DNA from: Saprospiraceae bacterium
Lineage (GTDB): Bacteria; Bacteroidota; Bacteroidia; Chitinophagales; Saprospiraceae
NCBI GenBank assembly: GCA_021604865.1
Contig: BQJU01000001.1
Span: forward strand, 295,736-359,735
Direction of reading: 5' to 3'
DNA length: 64,000 nt
Under the pieces are notes generated by a model that was given only the letters and a program-made list of their open reading frames with translations, was not told the DNA's origin and searched no databases. This document shows, one piece after another, positions 25,900 through 35,177 of the stretch. The position numbers and the translations under genes are program-made. Each line of letters begins with the position of its first letter. The first letter of the stretch is position 1.

Positions 25900-26640
25900 C
25901 TAAAATACTAATCCCTCAATCTTCATTTCTTTTATTATTTCCGCTGCTTTGGCCAATGCTTCCGGTTTTCCCACATCCAGCCAGATATCGGCATCGTGTC
26001 GAAAAGCCTGAATGCTGGCCTGCCGGGCGGCTTCCAGATATACATCGATGATTGAGAAAACCGGTTTTTCTGGAAAGTAATCAAAAAGCTCCGGGCTAAT
26101 AACATGAATGCCGCTAAAGGCTAGCGGATTTTGTATTTCTGTTTGCCTGCTGATTTTTTGTTCTCCTGTCTTGGTGTTTTGCCAGCCGCAAAGATTATTC
26201 TGGCCATCAAATAAAAGCTTACGCGAACTGGGCCGATCTCTGACGGCGAGGGTGGCCAGGTTATCTGATTGGCAATGAGCCTGGTACAAATCAGTCAGAT
26301 TCAGGTTGGTAAGAATATCGGCATTGTATACCAGGAATGGGGCGTTTGCCAAGAAATCGGCTGCTTTTTTAAGCCCGCCTCCCGTATCCAGTAATAATTC
26401 CTGTTCATCGGAAATTTCGATATGAATGTCAAAATGTTGCCTGGCTTTCAGAAAGTCAATGATCTGCTGTCCGAAATGGTGTATATTGATAATAATTTCC
26501 TGGCAGCCATGCCAAATCAGGCGGCGGATGGCGATTTCTAATAGAGGTACTCCCTGGATTTCAACCAGAGCCTTGGGTTTGTTGTTGGTTAAGGGGCGAA
26601 GACGGGTGCCGAGTCCGGCAGCAAAAATCATTGCCTTCAT
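25900..26640 (-). CDS. Sugar-phosphate nucleotidyltransferase (MurU-like)
   Basis: A 246-residue NTP_transferase. The signature is at the N-terminus: AMIFAAGLGTRLRPLTNNKPKALVEI, with the G-x-G-T-R-x-R-P loop and the P-K-A-L lysine. Further motifs are HHFGQQIIDFL, LDTGGGLKKAA and VYNADILTNL (metal-binding Asp). Members activate mannose-1-P, glucose-1-P or MurNAc-1-P. The short length without a C-terminal left-handed beta-helix and the TGGGL motif fit MurU-type or related enzymes, often used in peptidoglycan recycling in Bacteroidota, but the sugar cannot be assigned. It is divergent from lpxK (62-bp gap). Confidence 0.8.
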   Translation of the reverse strand: MKAMIFAAGLGTRLRPLTNNKPKALVEIQGVPLLEIAIRRLIWHGCQEIIINIHHFGQQIIDFLKARQHFDIHIEISDEQELLLDTGGGLKKAADFLANAPFLVYNADILTNLNLTDLYQAHCQSDNLATLAVRDRPSSRKLLFDGQNNLCGWQNTKTGEQKISRQTEIQNPLAFSGIHVISPELFDYFPEKPVFSIIDVYLEAARQASIQAFRHDADIWLDVGKPEALAKAAEIIKEMKIEGLVF

Positions 26641-26702
26641 AATTTAGGTTTTGTTTTCATAATGGAAAGGCAGAAATTGCCAAAAGTCTTATTTTTACAC
26701 AC

Positions 26703-27770
26703 ATGATCCAAAGTATACTCGTTAAAATTTTATTGACCCCCTTTTCTCTTCTCTACGGATTAGCTATAAGCATGCGGGATTTTTTTTACCGGCGTGGCTT
26801 GCTCAAGTCAATTGAGTTTAATGTACCTCTCATCTCTGTGGGTAATCTTTCTGTTGGGGGAGCTGGAAAAACACCGCATATTGAATACCTGATCCGCCTG
26901 CTGCAAAATTATTTGGGTGTAGCCACTTTGAGCCGCGGGTACATGCGCAAAACAAAGGGATATCTGGAGGTCCATTCCCGAATGACCGCTGAACAGGCTG
27001 GTGATGAACCCCTACAATTTAAACGCAAATATCCGGAAATTATGGTCACAGTTTCCGAGAGCAGGACTTTTGCTATTCCGCAAATCATGATGGCACGGCC
27101 AGAGACACAAGTCGTTCTTTTGGATGATGCGTTTCAACATCGTTCCATTAAAGCGGGGATGAATATATTGCTAACTCAATTTTATGAGCCCTTTACCCGC
27201 GACTACCTGTTGCCTTCAGGCCGCTTACGCGAATGGCGCTCTGCTTATGAGCGGGCCGATATAATCATTGTGTCAAAATGCCCAATGGAAGTCACTGAAG
27301 AAGAAAAAGCGACACTGATCCGGGAGATCAAGCCATTGTCTCACCAGCAATTGTATTTTTCATATTATGATTATGCGCAACCTTATTATATCCTTAATAC
27401 AAATTATGTCACCAATTTGCAACCGGATTGGGATGTACTGTTGATCAGCGCCATTGCGGGAACGGATTACTTGGTTTCTTATCTGGAAGAAAAGGTGAAT
27501 AGTGTACGGGTGCTGGAATATGAAGATCACCATTTTTTTACTAACTCTGAGGTCGCTCACCTCAAGGCTGTTTTTGACAATATGGAGTCTGAAAAAAAAC
27601 TGATTCTGACTACAGAAAAAGATGCCATGCGACTGGAATTACACCGGCCTTTCCTAGTTGAAAATCGAATGCCTATATTTGCGCTCCCTGTAGAAGTGAA
27701 ATTTCATTTTAACCAAGGTGAGGCATTTGACCAAAACATCAAAGATTACCTGTTAAATTTCAAAGTTTGA
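26703..27770 (+). CDS. lpxK: Tetraacyldisaccharide 4'-kinase
   Basis: A 355-residue inner-membrane-associated kinase adding the 4' phosphate of lipid A. The P-loop is in ISVGNLSVGGAGKTPHIEYL. The acidic catalytic region is VVLLDDAFQHRSIKAGMNILL, and DYLLPSGRLREWRSAYERAD follows, all typical of LpxK. An N-terminal hydrophobic segment (ILVKILLTPFSLLYGLAISM) anchors it to the membrane. A TATTTTTA -7-like box lies only about 10 bases before the start, so the leader is very short. It overlaps the downstream acyltransferase gene by 4 bp (TTGA). Confidence 0.93.
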   Translation: MIQSILVKILLTPFSLLYGLAISMRDFFYRRGLLKSIEFNVPLISVGNLSVGGAGKTPHIEYLIRLLQNYLGVATLSRGYMRKTKGYLEVHSRMTAEQAGDEPLQFKRKYPEIMVTVSESRTFAIPQIMMARPETQVVLLDDAFQHRSIKAGMNILLTQFYEPFTRDYLLPSGRLREWRSAYERADIIIVSKCPMEVTEEEKATLIREIKPLSHQQLYFSYYDYAQPYYILNTNYVTNLQPDWDVLLISAIAGTDYLVSYLEEKVNSVRVLEYEDHHFFTNSEVAHLKAVFDNMESEKKLILTTEKDAMRLELHRPFLVENRMPIFALPVEVKFHFNQGEAFDQNIKDYLLNFKV

Positions 27771-29065
27771 TTTTGAACCCATTGCTTCGAGGTATTTATG
27801 AGTTTTTAAAAATACTAAGCCGTTTTGTATTGGCGTTATTTTATTCGGATACGACAATTATAAATGGTGAGCGTTTTTCCTTTCGCAACCCGGTTATTAT
27901 CGTCAGTAACCATCCCAATACGTTGATTGATGCCATCCGGACGGCCTCTCTGGTTAAACGTAATGTCTATTTCCTCGCCAATTATAGTTTATTCAAATCA
28001 GCTTTTCAAAATTGGTTTTTTAATACCTTTTTTTGTATTCCCATCAAGCGACAGCAAGATGTAAGTAGCGGTACATTGCTTCGAAATGATGATGCTTTCG
28101 CCCGTTGTGACGAACACCTTGGCAATAATGGCATTTTATACATTGCTCCTGAGGGTACCAGTTTTATTGAACGCAGGCTTAGACCCATTAAAACTGGTAC
28201 GGCCAGGATTGCGCTGAGCGCAGAAGACAAAAAGGATTTTAATCTGGACCTGACCATTCTGCCGGTAGGATTAACCTATTCCGACGCCCATCTTTCCGGT
28301 AGCCGCATGGTGGTTAATGTAGGAGAACACATTTCTCTGAAGCCCTTTGCGGAATGTTACCATAAGGATACCTTTGGCACGGTTCGGAAATTGACTAACC
28401 TGATAGAAGAGCGTATGAAATCGCTCTTATTGCAGACCAATAATGATGAGGAGGATGAATTGTTGAAAAAGCTGGAGCGGATACTTTCTTCGGAAAACCG
28501 GAGTGGGACCTGGCTCTTTTATAAAAGTCAGGCGTTATTGGCCATTATACAATCGACAGAAAAAGAAACACTGGATAATTTTCGGACAGTCACCCATCAA
28601 TATTTTGGCAAACTACGTCTGTACCATCTTGAGGATGAAGTAGTCGCTGAAGCTACTGGTTATCGGCCGGGACGTCCGTTAATCCTACGGCTAATAGGAC
28701 TGTTATTGGGGGGACCCCTATTTTTATACGGCTTGCTCAATAATTTTTTAGCAGTTTTTACACCAGTACTTATTGCCAAAAAAATTAATTTGTATATCGG
28801 CTACATGGCGACCGTTAAAATTTTGAGTGGCTTATTTACTTTTCCTTTATTTTATTTTTTGCAAAGCAAACTCTTCATGTTTTTCTTTCCTGAAATCGGG
28901 GTAGGATGGTATTTGCTTAGTCTGCCATTGACGGCCTATTTTGCCCGTATCTACTGGAATTGGTCGAAAATTGCCATTTCTGCTTTACGTTGGGACTTGA
29001 TGGATGAAAATATTAGGGAACAAATGCGCAATTGGCGGCAGGAAATCAGAGAATTTGGCGGGTAA
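27767..29065 (+). CDS. PlsC-like glycerolipid acyltransferase with TTG start
   Basis: A 432-residue protein. The acyltransferase domain (about 35-230) has IVSNHPNTLIDAIR (HX5D, one residue longer than the usual HX4D, as in some Bacteroidota homologues) and APEGTSFIERRLRPIKTGTARIAL (the EGT block). The C-terminal half holds two or three membrane segments (LIGLLLGGPLFLYGLLNNF, KILSGLFTFPLFYFL and WYLLSLPLTAYFARI). It probably acylates a lysophospholipid or other membrane lipid. A stop codon at 27728-27730 in this frame and the absence of ATG/GTG leave TTG at 27767 (or 27773) as the start, overlapping the lpxK stop and implying coupled translation. Confidence 0.85.
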   Translation: MILNPLLRGIYEFLKILSRFVLALFYSDTTIINGERFSFRNPVIIVSNHPNTLIDAIRTASLVKRNVYFLANYSLFKSAFQNWFFNTFFCIPIKRQQDVSSGTLLRNDDAFARCDEHLGNNGILYIAPEGTSFIERRLRPIKTGTARIALSAEDKKDFNLDLTILPVGLTYSDAHLSGSRMVVNVGEHISLKPFAECYHKDTFGTVRKLTNLIEERMKSLLLQTNNDEEDELLKKLERILSSENRSGTWLFYKSQALLAIIQSTEKETLDNFRTVTHQYFGKLRLYHLEDEVVAEATGYRPGRPLILRLIGLLLGGPLFLYGLLNNFLAVFTPVLIAKKINLYIGYMATVKILSGLFTFPLFYFLQSKLFMFFFPEIGVGWYLLSLPLTAYFARIYWNWSKIAISALRWDLMDENIREQMRNWRQEIREFGG

Positions 29066-29607
29066 TGGCCGAACAACTTGTTCCAAACGTGGTTTATCAA
29101 CATAGCTTTTAGCCGATAGCTTTTGGGTTTTAGAATTGAAAGGTTTAGGGGCGTATACGCCAATCATTATCCTTAAAGAAATCAATGCCGTCTAACCCCT
29201 GACAGTCCAGGCGAAGCAGAAACGATGAATGTGCAGTGATCTGACCTCTGACTGTTAGCATTACGTTAAAGTTGAATTTGGCATGATTATGGAGAAACAA
29301 TTTTAGGTAAAAAGAAGTATATTTATCATAGGAGTTGTTTTGCAGGAGCAGCGTAGTGAGTAAAAAACTCCGTTTTAATCCTGTTAGGACCCTTGCAAAA
29401 CAACTTTATTAGCTTTCTTCAAAGCGAAAAAGCTAAATCCTGGTTGTATAGCGGCTAATCGAGATTTTCTAGTTTTTATTAAACTATTTTACCCCCCTCT
29501 GTCGTTACAACTAAAGTTTTAAATCATCAAACACCCTTGCGAAAGTTGTAGTCAAATTGTCTATTATGTTGCAAAATTCTCTGGTAAAGGGTTTAAAAAA
29601 GAAAATT
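29066..29607. other. 542-bp intergenic region with repeats, no gene seen
   Basis: It contains a degenerate CTGACAG/GTGATCTGAC block (about 29198-29260) like the 16-bp units at 33963. It also holds the palindromic element copy B (29330-29406), a hairpin TAGCTTTCTTC/GAAAAAGCTA (29410-29435) and, at the end, the leader of the protease gene. No open frame of convincing codon use was found. Confidence 0.5.
29330..29406. repeat. Palindromic interspersed element, copy B
   Basis: AGGAGTTGTTTTGCAGGA (29330-29347) faces CCCTTGCAAAACAACTT (29390-29406) as an imperfect inverted repeat. Read on the minus strand the interior AGTTTTTTACTCACTACG resembles the interior of copy A (AGTTTTTCATTTTAATCAC followed by ATCTACG), supporting a common origin. 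Confidence 0.6.
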
Positions 29608-31701
29608 ATGAAGTTCAGAGGAGCCATCTTTTTTTCACTGATCGCAGTTGTGCTGACTGTTGCCGCATATTATCCCAAAGTCAATACACAAGAAAAGGAG
29701 TCTGTTCTGGTGAGAACTATCCTGCGTGGGTTGGAGCAACTGCATTATCAGCCTCAGAAGATCGACGATAGTTTTTCAGAAAAAGTATATGACCTGTATC
29801 TTGAACAACTCGATAGCGGTAAACGCTTCTTGACACAGGAAGACATCAACAGTCTGGAAAAATTCAAATACAATATCGACGATGAATCCAATGCGGGTAC
29901 CTATGAGTTTTTTGACCTTTCTCTACAGTTAGTGGAGGCAGGGATGGAAAAAACACAGGCATTTTACCGTGATATGTTAAATCATCCTTTTGATTTTTCT
30001 CAAAAAGAGGGGATTGAAATGGATGGTAAAAAGCGGCTATTTGCCAAGAACGACAAAGAACTTAAAGAGTTTTGGCAGAAATACCTGAAATACGAAGTAC
30101 TGACCAGGTATGCCGACAAACTGGAGGAGCAAAAAGATGTTGGCGAAGAGGGAGAGCAGAAATCAGAAGAGATGCTTGAAGCAGAAGCTCGTGAAGAGGT
30201 TCTTGAAATGTTTGAAAACTGGTACGAACGCCTTGGTAAACTCAAGCGGGAAGACCGTCTCAGCTACTACTTGAATACGCTAACCAGCATTTTTGACCCA
30301 CACACCAATTATTTTAAGCCCATTGACAAAGAAAATTTCAACATTCGCTTTAGTGGTCGCCTTGAAGGTATTGGTGCGCGCCTGATGAATGATGGTGATT
30401 ATACAAAGGTCTCCGATATTGTAGTAGGGGGCCCTGCCTGGAAAACCAAAGAACTGGAAGCTAATGATGTCATCATGAAGGTGAGTCAGGAGAATGAAGA
30501 GGCCGTGGACATCAAAAACATGGTGCTCGATGATGTTGTGAGTCAGATTCGCGGAGACAAGGGAACAAAGGTTACCCTTACAGTGAAAAAGGTAGATGGC
30601 ACTGTAAAAGATATTTCAATAGTTCGTGATATCGTAATTATTGACGAACGTTTCGCCAAGTCATTAATTCTGGATGGCGCTACTGAAGATGAAAAGATTG
30701 GTTACATCTATTTGCCAAGCTTCTATGCCGACTTTGAAAATGAAGACGGCCGGAATTGCTCAGATGATGTCAAAAATGAAATCGAAAAATTAAAAGCTAG
30801 AAATGTCGATGGAATTATCCTCGACCTACGCAATAACGGAGGCGGCTCTTTACGCGACGTAGTTGATATGTCCGGATACTTTATTGAAAAAGGGCCTATC
30901 GTACAGGTGAAGTCCCGCCGGACGAAGCCCGAAGTTTTAATGGATACGGACCCCAGTGTTCAATACGATGGCCCGGTAGTAGTGATGGTCAACTCTTATA
31001 GTGCCTCTGCTTCAGAAATTTTGGCAGCAGCATTGCAGGATTATGGCCGGGCAATTATTGTAGGTAGCAAATCTACCTTTGGTAAGGGAACGGTTCAGCG
31101 TTTTGTTGACCTTGACCGGACGATTCGTGGTTTTGAAGAGGTTAAACCATTAGGTGAGGTAAAACTGACAATGCAGAAGTTTTATCGTATTGACGGAGGC
31201 TCTACACAGCTGAAAGGCGTCATTCCAGATATTATTCTGCCTGACAATTACCACTACATCAACACTGGTGAAAAAGAAGAGCAATTTCCAATGGGATGGT
31301 CTGAAATTAGCCCTGTAGAGTATAGCCAGAAGGTTGTCAAAATCAAAAATCTGGACAAAATCCGGATAAATAGTGAGAATCGCCTAAAGAATAATTCAAC
31401 CTTTCAGAAAGTTTTGGAAAATGCCAAGCGTTTGCAAACCAAGCGCGACGAGTCCATTTATCCCTTGTCATTGGCAGAATACCAGACTATGGAAATAGAA
31501 CACAAACATGAAGCTGAAGCGTTTAAAGGTATGTTTGATGAAGTTGTGCTACCTGGTGTTACCAATCTCGATGTTGATTTACCAAGTATCTATGCCGATG
31601 AGTCTAAAAAGGCTCGTAATGAAGATTGGATAGGTTCTGTTTCTAAAGATGTATACGTCAAAGAAACCGTCAATATCATGCATGACCTGATCAATCAGTG
31701 A
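29608..31701 (+). CDS. Carboxy-terminal processing (tail-specific) protease, S41 family
   Basis: A 697-residue periplasmic protease of the Prc/Tsp type. It has an N-terminal signal-anchor (MKFRGAIFFSLIAVVLTVAAYYP), the Tsp N-terminal helical domain (LEQLDSGKRFLTQEDINSLEKF), a PDZ domain (around GIGARLMNDGDYTKVSDIVVGGPAW) and the S41 catalytic domain. The nucleophile Ser is in NSYSASASEILAAAL and the general-base Lys in STFGKGTVQRFVDL. The C-terminal DUF3340-like region (SLAEYQTMEIEHKHEAEAFK) completes the family architecture. The frame is open 17 codons further upstream, but the signal sequence starts at 29608. It degrades or trims C-termini of envelope proteins. A strong terminator follows. 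Confidence 0.9.
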   Translation: MKFRGAIFFSLIAVVLTVAAYYPKVNTQEKESVLVRTILRGLEQLHYQPQKIDDSFSEKVYDLYLEQLDSGKRFLTQEDINSLEKFKYNIDDESNAGTYEFFDLSLQLVEAGMEKTQAFYRDMLNHPFDFSQKEGIEMDGKKRLFAKNDKELKEFWQKYLKYEVLTRYADKLEEQKDVGEEGEQKSEEMLEAEAREEVLEMFENWYERLGKLKREDRLSYYLNTLTSIFDPHTNYFKPIDKENFNIRFSGRLEGIGARLMNDGDYTKVSDIVVGGPAWKTKELEANDVIMKVSQENEEAVDIKNMVLDDVVSQIRGDKGTKVTLTVKKVDGTVKDISIVRDIVIIDERFAKSLILDGATEDEKIGYIYLPSFYADFENEDGRNCSDDVKNEIEKLKARNVDGIILDLRNNGGGSLRDVVDMSGYFIEKGPIVQVKSRRTKPEVLMDTDPSVQYDGPVVVMVNSYSASASEILAAALQDYGRAIIVGSKSTFGKGTVQRFVDLDRTIRGFEEVKPLGEVKLTMQKFYRIDGGSTQLKGVIPDIILPDNYHYINTGEKEEQFPMGWSEISPVEYSQKVVKIKNLDKIRINSENRLKNNSTFQKVLENAKRLQTKRDESIYPLSLAEYQTMEIEHKHEAEAFKGMFDEVVLPGVTNLDVDLPSIYADESKKARNEDWIGSVSKDVYVKETVNIMHDLINQ

Positions 31702-31727
31702 TAATCAGACTAGCCTTCGAATAATAT

Positions 31728-31777
31728 AACAAAGGGCAATTCCATCCGGACGGTACGAATTGCCCTTTGTTATTTTG
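31728..31777 (+). terminator. Strong stem-loop terminator after the protease gene
   Basis: AACAAAGGGCAATTC (31728-31742) pairs perfectly over 15 bp with GAATTGCCCTTTGTT (31757-31771), followed by ATTTTG. It is 26 bases after the stop codon. Confidence 0.85.
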
Positions 31778-31965
31778 ATTAGATATGAGTGATGAAGTGA
31801 TGGTGATATGGTAGTGGTTGAGGTCAACCAATTCTTCCTTCGGGCGGCGCAACTTTTCCGCTTTGCTTCGCCGAAACGCTGCAAAGGCTGAGGAGTCGAC
31901 CACTCCTTCCAAAACTCCCTCCCCACATTATGAAAAACTTTAACCAAGTTCAACATAATTTGCGT

Positions 31966-31973
31966 TACTTTTA
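31966..31973 (+). promoter_or_regulatory. -7-like box of the ABC-F gene
   Basis: TACTTTTA matches TANNTTTG in 7 of 8 positions and lies 20 bases before the GTG start. Confidence 0.35.
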
Positions 31974-31993
31974 CCGACTCAAAATATAAATAC

Positions 31994-33871
31994 GTGAATT
32001 ATCTAACCTTAGAGGACGTCACCAAGACCTATGGTGAAAAGGTATTGTTTAATAAAATTTCCCTGCAAATCAGCAAGGGACAGAAGATTGCTTTGATCGC
32101 AAAAAATGGGACCGGTAAAACCACCTTGTTGCGCGTCATTGCTGGTAAGGAAACCCCCGAAGGAGAGACGGCCAATATTCTATTGAACCGCGATATCCGG
32201 ATCGGGTATCTTGAACAAGACCCTGATCTTTATGATGGCCATACGGTATTGGAGGCCGTTTTTGAATCTGACAATCCACTCATTCAGGCTATTAAGCAAT
32301 ATGAGCATGCCTTGCTTTTTCCTAACGAAGCGGAAGCCATGCAGACTGCATTAACACAAATGGACGATTTGAAGGCCTGGGATTTTGAAGCCAGAATCAA
32401 AGAGATCCTGACCAAACTCAAAGTTTCCAATTTTGATCAACTGGTTGGCCATCTTTCGGGAGGACAAAAAAAACGCCTTGCACTGGCGAAATTAGTGATT
32501 GAAGCGCCAGAATTTCTCATCCTCGATGAACCCACCAACCACCTGGATCTCGATATGATCGAATGGCTGGAGGAGTATATGAGCCAGCAAAATTTGACCA
32601 TCTTTATGGTTACTCACGATCGCTATTTTCTCGAAAGAGTTTGTAATAACATCATAGAATTGGAAGGCGGTAATCTGTATCGCTACAGCGGTAATTATTC
32701 TGATTTTTTAACAAAAAAAGCGCTGCGACATGAAAACGAATCAATAGAATTAGATAAGAATCGCAAGCTTTTTAAAAAGGAATTGGATTGGGTCAACCGC
32801 ATGCCACAGGCCCGCACAACTAAGGCAAAATCCAGAGTAGACTCTTTCCACACCCTGGATGAAAAACTCAAGAATGTTCGGGTAGAACAGGAAATGCAAA
32901 TCGATATCAAAGGACAGCGTCTCGGGAAAAAAATCCTTGAAGCCCACAATGTCCAGAAAAGCTTTGATGACTTCAAAATTGTGGATGGCTTTTCTTATAA
33001 GTTTAAAAAAGGAGAACGGGTCGGGATCGTCGGACCTAATGGTGTAGGTAAATCCACCTTTTTACACCTGCTTACCAAAGAGATACGCCCTGATGGCGGG
33101 AAGGTTGTAGTGGGAGATAATACAGTTTTTGGTTATTATACCCAGGATGGTATTCAACTCAAAGGTGACCAGCGGGTGGTGGATGTGATCCGGGATATTG
33201 CGGAATTTATCCCTATGGAAAAGGGGCAAAAGTTGACCGCAGAGCAAATCCTGGAAAGGTTTCTATTCAGCCGAAAACAACAGCAGGTGTATGTGTCACA
33301 ACTTAGTGGGGGGGAAAAACGCCGACTATACTTGCTGACCATCCTCATGGAAAATCCCAATTTCCTGATTCTTGATGAACCCACAAATGACCTCGATATC
33401 ATTACCCTCAATGTTTTGGAGGACTTCTTGATGGACTTCCCCGGCTGTATCCTTATCGTTTCTCACGATCGCTATTTTCTGGATAAATTGGTCGATCATC
33501 TCTTTATCTTCGAAGGAGAAGGTAAAATTCGGGACTTTAATGGTGATTATTCCGATTACCGCGTCATACAAAAGGAACAGGAAAAAGAACAACGCCGCGA
33601 AGAACGGGCACAACAACTGGTGATTAAAGCTGCCCGAAAAGAGGAAGAAGATAAAAAACCAGGACTAACCTTCGAGCAGCGCAAAGAACTCAAACGCCTG
33701 GAAAAAGACCTTAGTAAGCTAGAAGATAAAAAGACCGAGTTGGAGGGTAAATTTGCAGAACCGGATATTACACCTGAAAAAATAGCCACCCTTGCTAAAG
33801 AACTCGCTGCTGTCAAAGATCAGATTGAAGAAAAAGAACTACTCTGGATGGAGTTGGCTGATTTGGATTGA
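31994..33871 (+). CDS. ABC-F family ATPase, Uup-like
   Basis: A 625-residue soluble protein with two ABC domains and no membrane part. ABC1 has Walker A AKNGTGKTTLLRVIAG, signature HLSGGQKKRLALAKL and Walker B FLILDEPTNHLDLD. ABC2 has Walker A GPNGVGKSTFLHLL, signature QLSGGEKRRLYLL and Walker B FLILDEPTNDLDI. The interdomain linker (about 230-300) is the ribosome-contacting P-site tRNA interaction motif. The C-terminal coiled coil (about 560-625, LTFEQRKELKRLEKDLSKLE) is the Uup-type DNA- or ribosome-binding extension. It likely acts on the ribosome; resistance is not implied. Translation starts at GTG 31994. Confidence 0.92.
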   Translation: MNYLTLEDVTKTYGEKVLFNKISLQISKGQKIALIAKNGTGKTTLLRVIAGKETPEGETANILLNRDIRIGYLEQDPDLYDGHTVLEAVFESDNPLIQAIKQYEHALLFPNEAEAMQTALTQMDDLKAWDFEARIKEILTKLKVSNFDQLVGHLSGGQKKRLALAKLVIEAPEFLILDEPTNHLDLDMIEWLEEYMSQQNLTIFMVTHDRYFLERVCNNIIELEGGNLYRYSGNYSDFLTKKALRHENESIELDKNRKLFKKELDWVNRMPQARTTKAKSRVDSFHTLDEKLKNVRVEQEMQIDIKGQRLGKKILEAHNVQKSFDDFKIVDGFSYKFKKGERVGIVGPNGVGKSTFLHLLTKEIRPDGGKVVVGDNTVFGYYTQDGIQLKGDQRVVDVIRDIAEFIPMEKGQKLTAEQILERFLFSRKQQQVYVSQLSGGEKRRLYLLTILMENPNFLILDEPTNDLDIITLNVLEDFLMDFPGCILIVSHDRYFLDKLVDHLFIFEGEGKIRDFNGDYSDYRVIQKEQEKEQRREERAQQLVIKAARKEEEDKKPGLTFEQRKELKRLEKDLSKLEDKKTELEGKFAEPDITPEKIATLAKELAAVKDQIEEKELLWMELADLD

Positions 33872-33962
33872 GAGATATAGAGATATGCGGTGAGAGGGTG
33901 AGAATTCTCTCTAAAAGCGCAGCAATCTTACTTCAGTTAACACAACGGCTGAAAGTCTGATT

Positions 33963-34026
33963 TCTGACAGTGAAACGATCTGACAGCAAAGGGATCTGAA
34001 CACGCAATGGCCTGACACCGCAGCGA
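33963..34026. repeat. Four degenerate 16-bp tandem units
   Basis: Units of exactly 16 bp begin at 33963, 33979, 33995 and 34011: TCTGACAGTGAAACGA, TCTGACAGCAAAGGGA, TCTGAACACGCAATGG and CCTGACACCGCAGCGA. They lie between the stop codons of two convergent genes. A related block is near 29198-29260. Confidence 0.7.
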
Positions 34027-34029
34027 TCA

Positions 34030-34758
34030 CTAAAATATATCCCGTTTAAAAACCCTTCCACCGCGCACTAAAATATCTGAACCTTCGGCCAGAAATACCG
34101 AAGCAGGGGCTTGCCTCATCACCTCACCGAAAGCAGAACCATAGAGGCTATAGGCGTCACAATCAATATCATATTGCTTTACCGGATACACCTGCCAACA
34201 CGGATGTTCTACCTGATATTCGGAAGTTCGCTCAGCGGTTAGACGGGTATACCCCCAGTAATGTTCGGTGATGAATTCTGCTTCACTACCTGGCGTTATA
34301 TCTTGTGCTTGCGAGGCTGTTTCTACTGCCAGTCGATTCCAATGGCCTTTCCATTTCCATTCATAAGCCACCTCCAGTTGATCGGTATTTTCCTGCCACG
34401 TATGGCGCATGGGCAAGGTGATGTAATGCTCTCCGTATAGGTTGTTGGCCACAAAAGTAATTGCACGGCGTGGTACAATTTCTTTGATAAAAACGACCCC
34501 TCTTTTCCACTCATCTCCTTCTTTATAACGAACGTAAAACCGAAGGTTGACTTCTTCAAAATTCCGGTGCCACGGAATGGCCATTCCTAGGACCCGCGTA
34601 TTGCAAAACATAAAACCTACTAGACTGATGTAGCAGTTATTATTCCAAAGGTCGAGCTCTGTGCATGCGGGCAAATAAGGTTTCAAAACCTGAGGGTCGA
34701 GCAAATAATTAGCCATAACCAATCGGCGCCACTCAGCGCGTAAAAAGACGCTACTCAT
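34030..34758 (-). CDS. DUF2071 (YqjF-like) family protein
   Basis: A 242-residue cytosolic protein of the acetoacetate decarboxylase-like YqjF group (DUF2071). It shows FLRAEWRRLVMANYLLDPQVLKPYLPACTELDLWNN, SLVGFMFCNTRVLGMAIPWHRNFEEVNLRFYVRY and GVVFIKEIVPRRAITFVANNLYGE, all characteristic of the family. No enzymatic activity is established for this group. The start ATG overlaps the stop of the upstream DoxX gene by 4 bp, so the two are translationally coupled. Confidence 0.85.
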   Translation of the reverse strand: MSSVFLRAEWRRLVMANYLLDPQVLKPYLPACTELDLWNNNCYISLVGFMFCNTRVLGMAIPWHRNFEEVNLRFYVRYKEGDEWKRGVVFIKEIVPRRAITFVANNLYGEHYITLPMRHTWQENTDQLEVAYEWKWKGHWNRLAVETASQAQDITPGSEAEFITEHYWGYTRLTAERTSEYQVEHPCWQVYPVKQYDIDCDAYSLYGSAFGEVMRQAPASVFLAEGSDILVRGGRVFKRDIF

Positions 34759-35174
34759 GTCGTGTTTTTAAAGGATAAATCTATGGAAAATTTCCCGGCC
34801 CCATTAAATAGTAAAAACAGAGAGCCAAACAACATGGCTAACGCTGGAAATGCATTCGGATAGTTATCCCCCAAATGAACCATTAAAATAGCAATCAGGA
34901 AATTGGTGATCATCACCAAGGCAGCCATTCTGATAAAAGCACCGAAGATATACAGCAGGCCACAAATCAATTGCATATAAACGCTAACTACAGCACAAAC
35001 GAACGGAAATGGAAATTGATGACTTACGAGAAAATCTTTAAACTCGATCATCCGCTCCCAACTCAATACATTATCCTGTACTCCATAGATCAAATGAAAA
35101 CCAATAAGCAACCGAATGAATATTGCGCCATAGTCTTTTCTTTGATCAAAATAAGTATTGAGTTTTTCCTTCAT
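34755..35174 (-). CDS. DoxX family membrane protein
   Basis: A 139-residue protein with four membrane segments, the usual DoxX topology. Diagnostic stretches are IFIRLLIGFHLIYGVQDNVL, MQLICGLLYIFGAFIRMAAL and FPALAMLFGSLFLLFNGAGKFSIDL. DoxX-like proteins are small quinone- or redox-linked membrane proteins of unsettled function. It is coupled to the DUF2071 gene downstream (4-bp overlap) and starts 3 bases after the stop of the 23-residue-repeat protein gene upstream, so the three form one operon (35912 to 34030). Confidence 0.8.
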   Translation of the reverse strand: MKEKLNTYFDQRKDYGAIFIRLLIGFHLIYGVQDNVLSWERMIEFKDFLVSHQFPFPFVCAVVSVYMQLICGLLYIFGAFIRMAALVMITNFLIAILMVHLGDNYPNAFPALAMLFGSLFLLFNGAGKFSIDLSFKNTT

Positions 35175-35177
35175 TTT

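Noticed and set aside
31780..31993. GC-rich inverted segments such as AGGAGT-cgacc-ACTCCT before the ABC-F gene
   Set aside because: Short stems without a conserved architecture; no riboswitch or attenuator family recognised.
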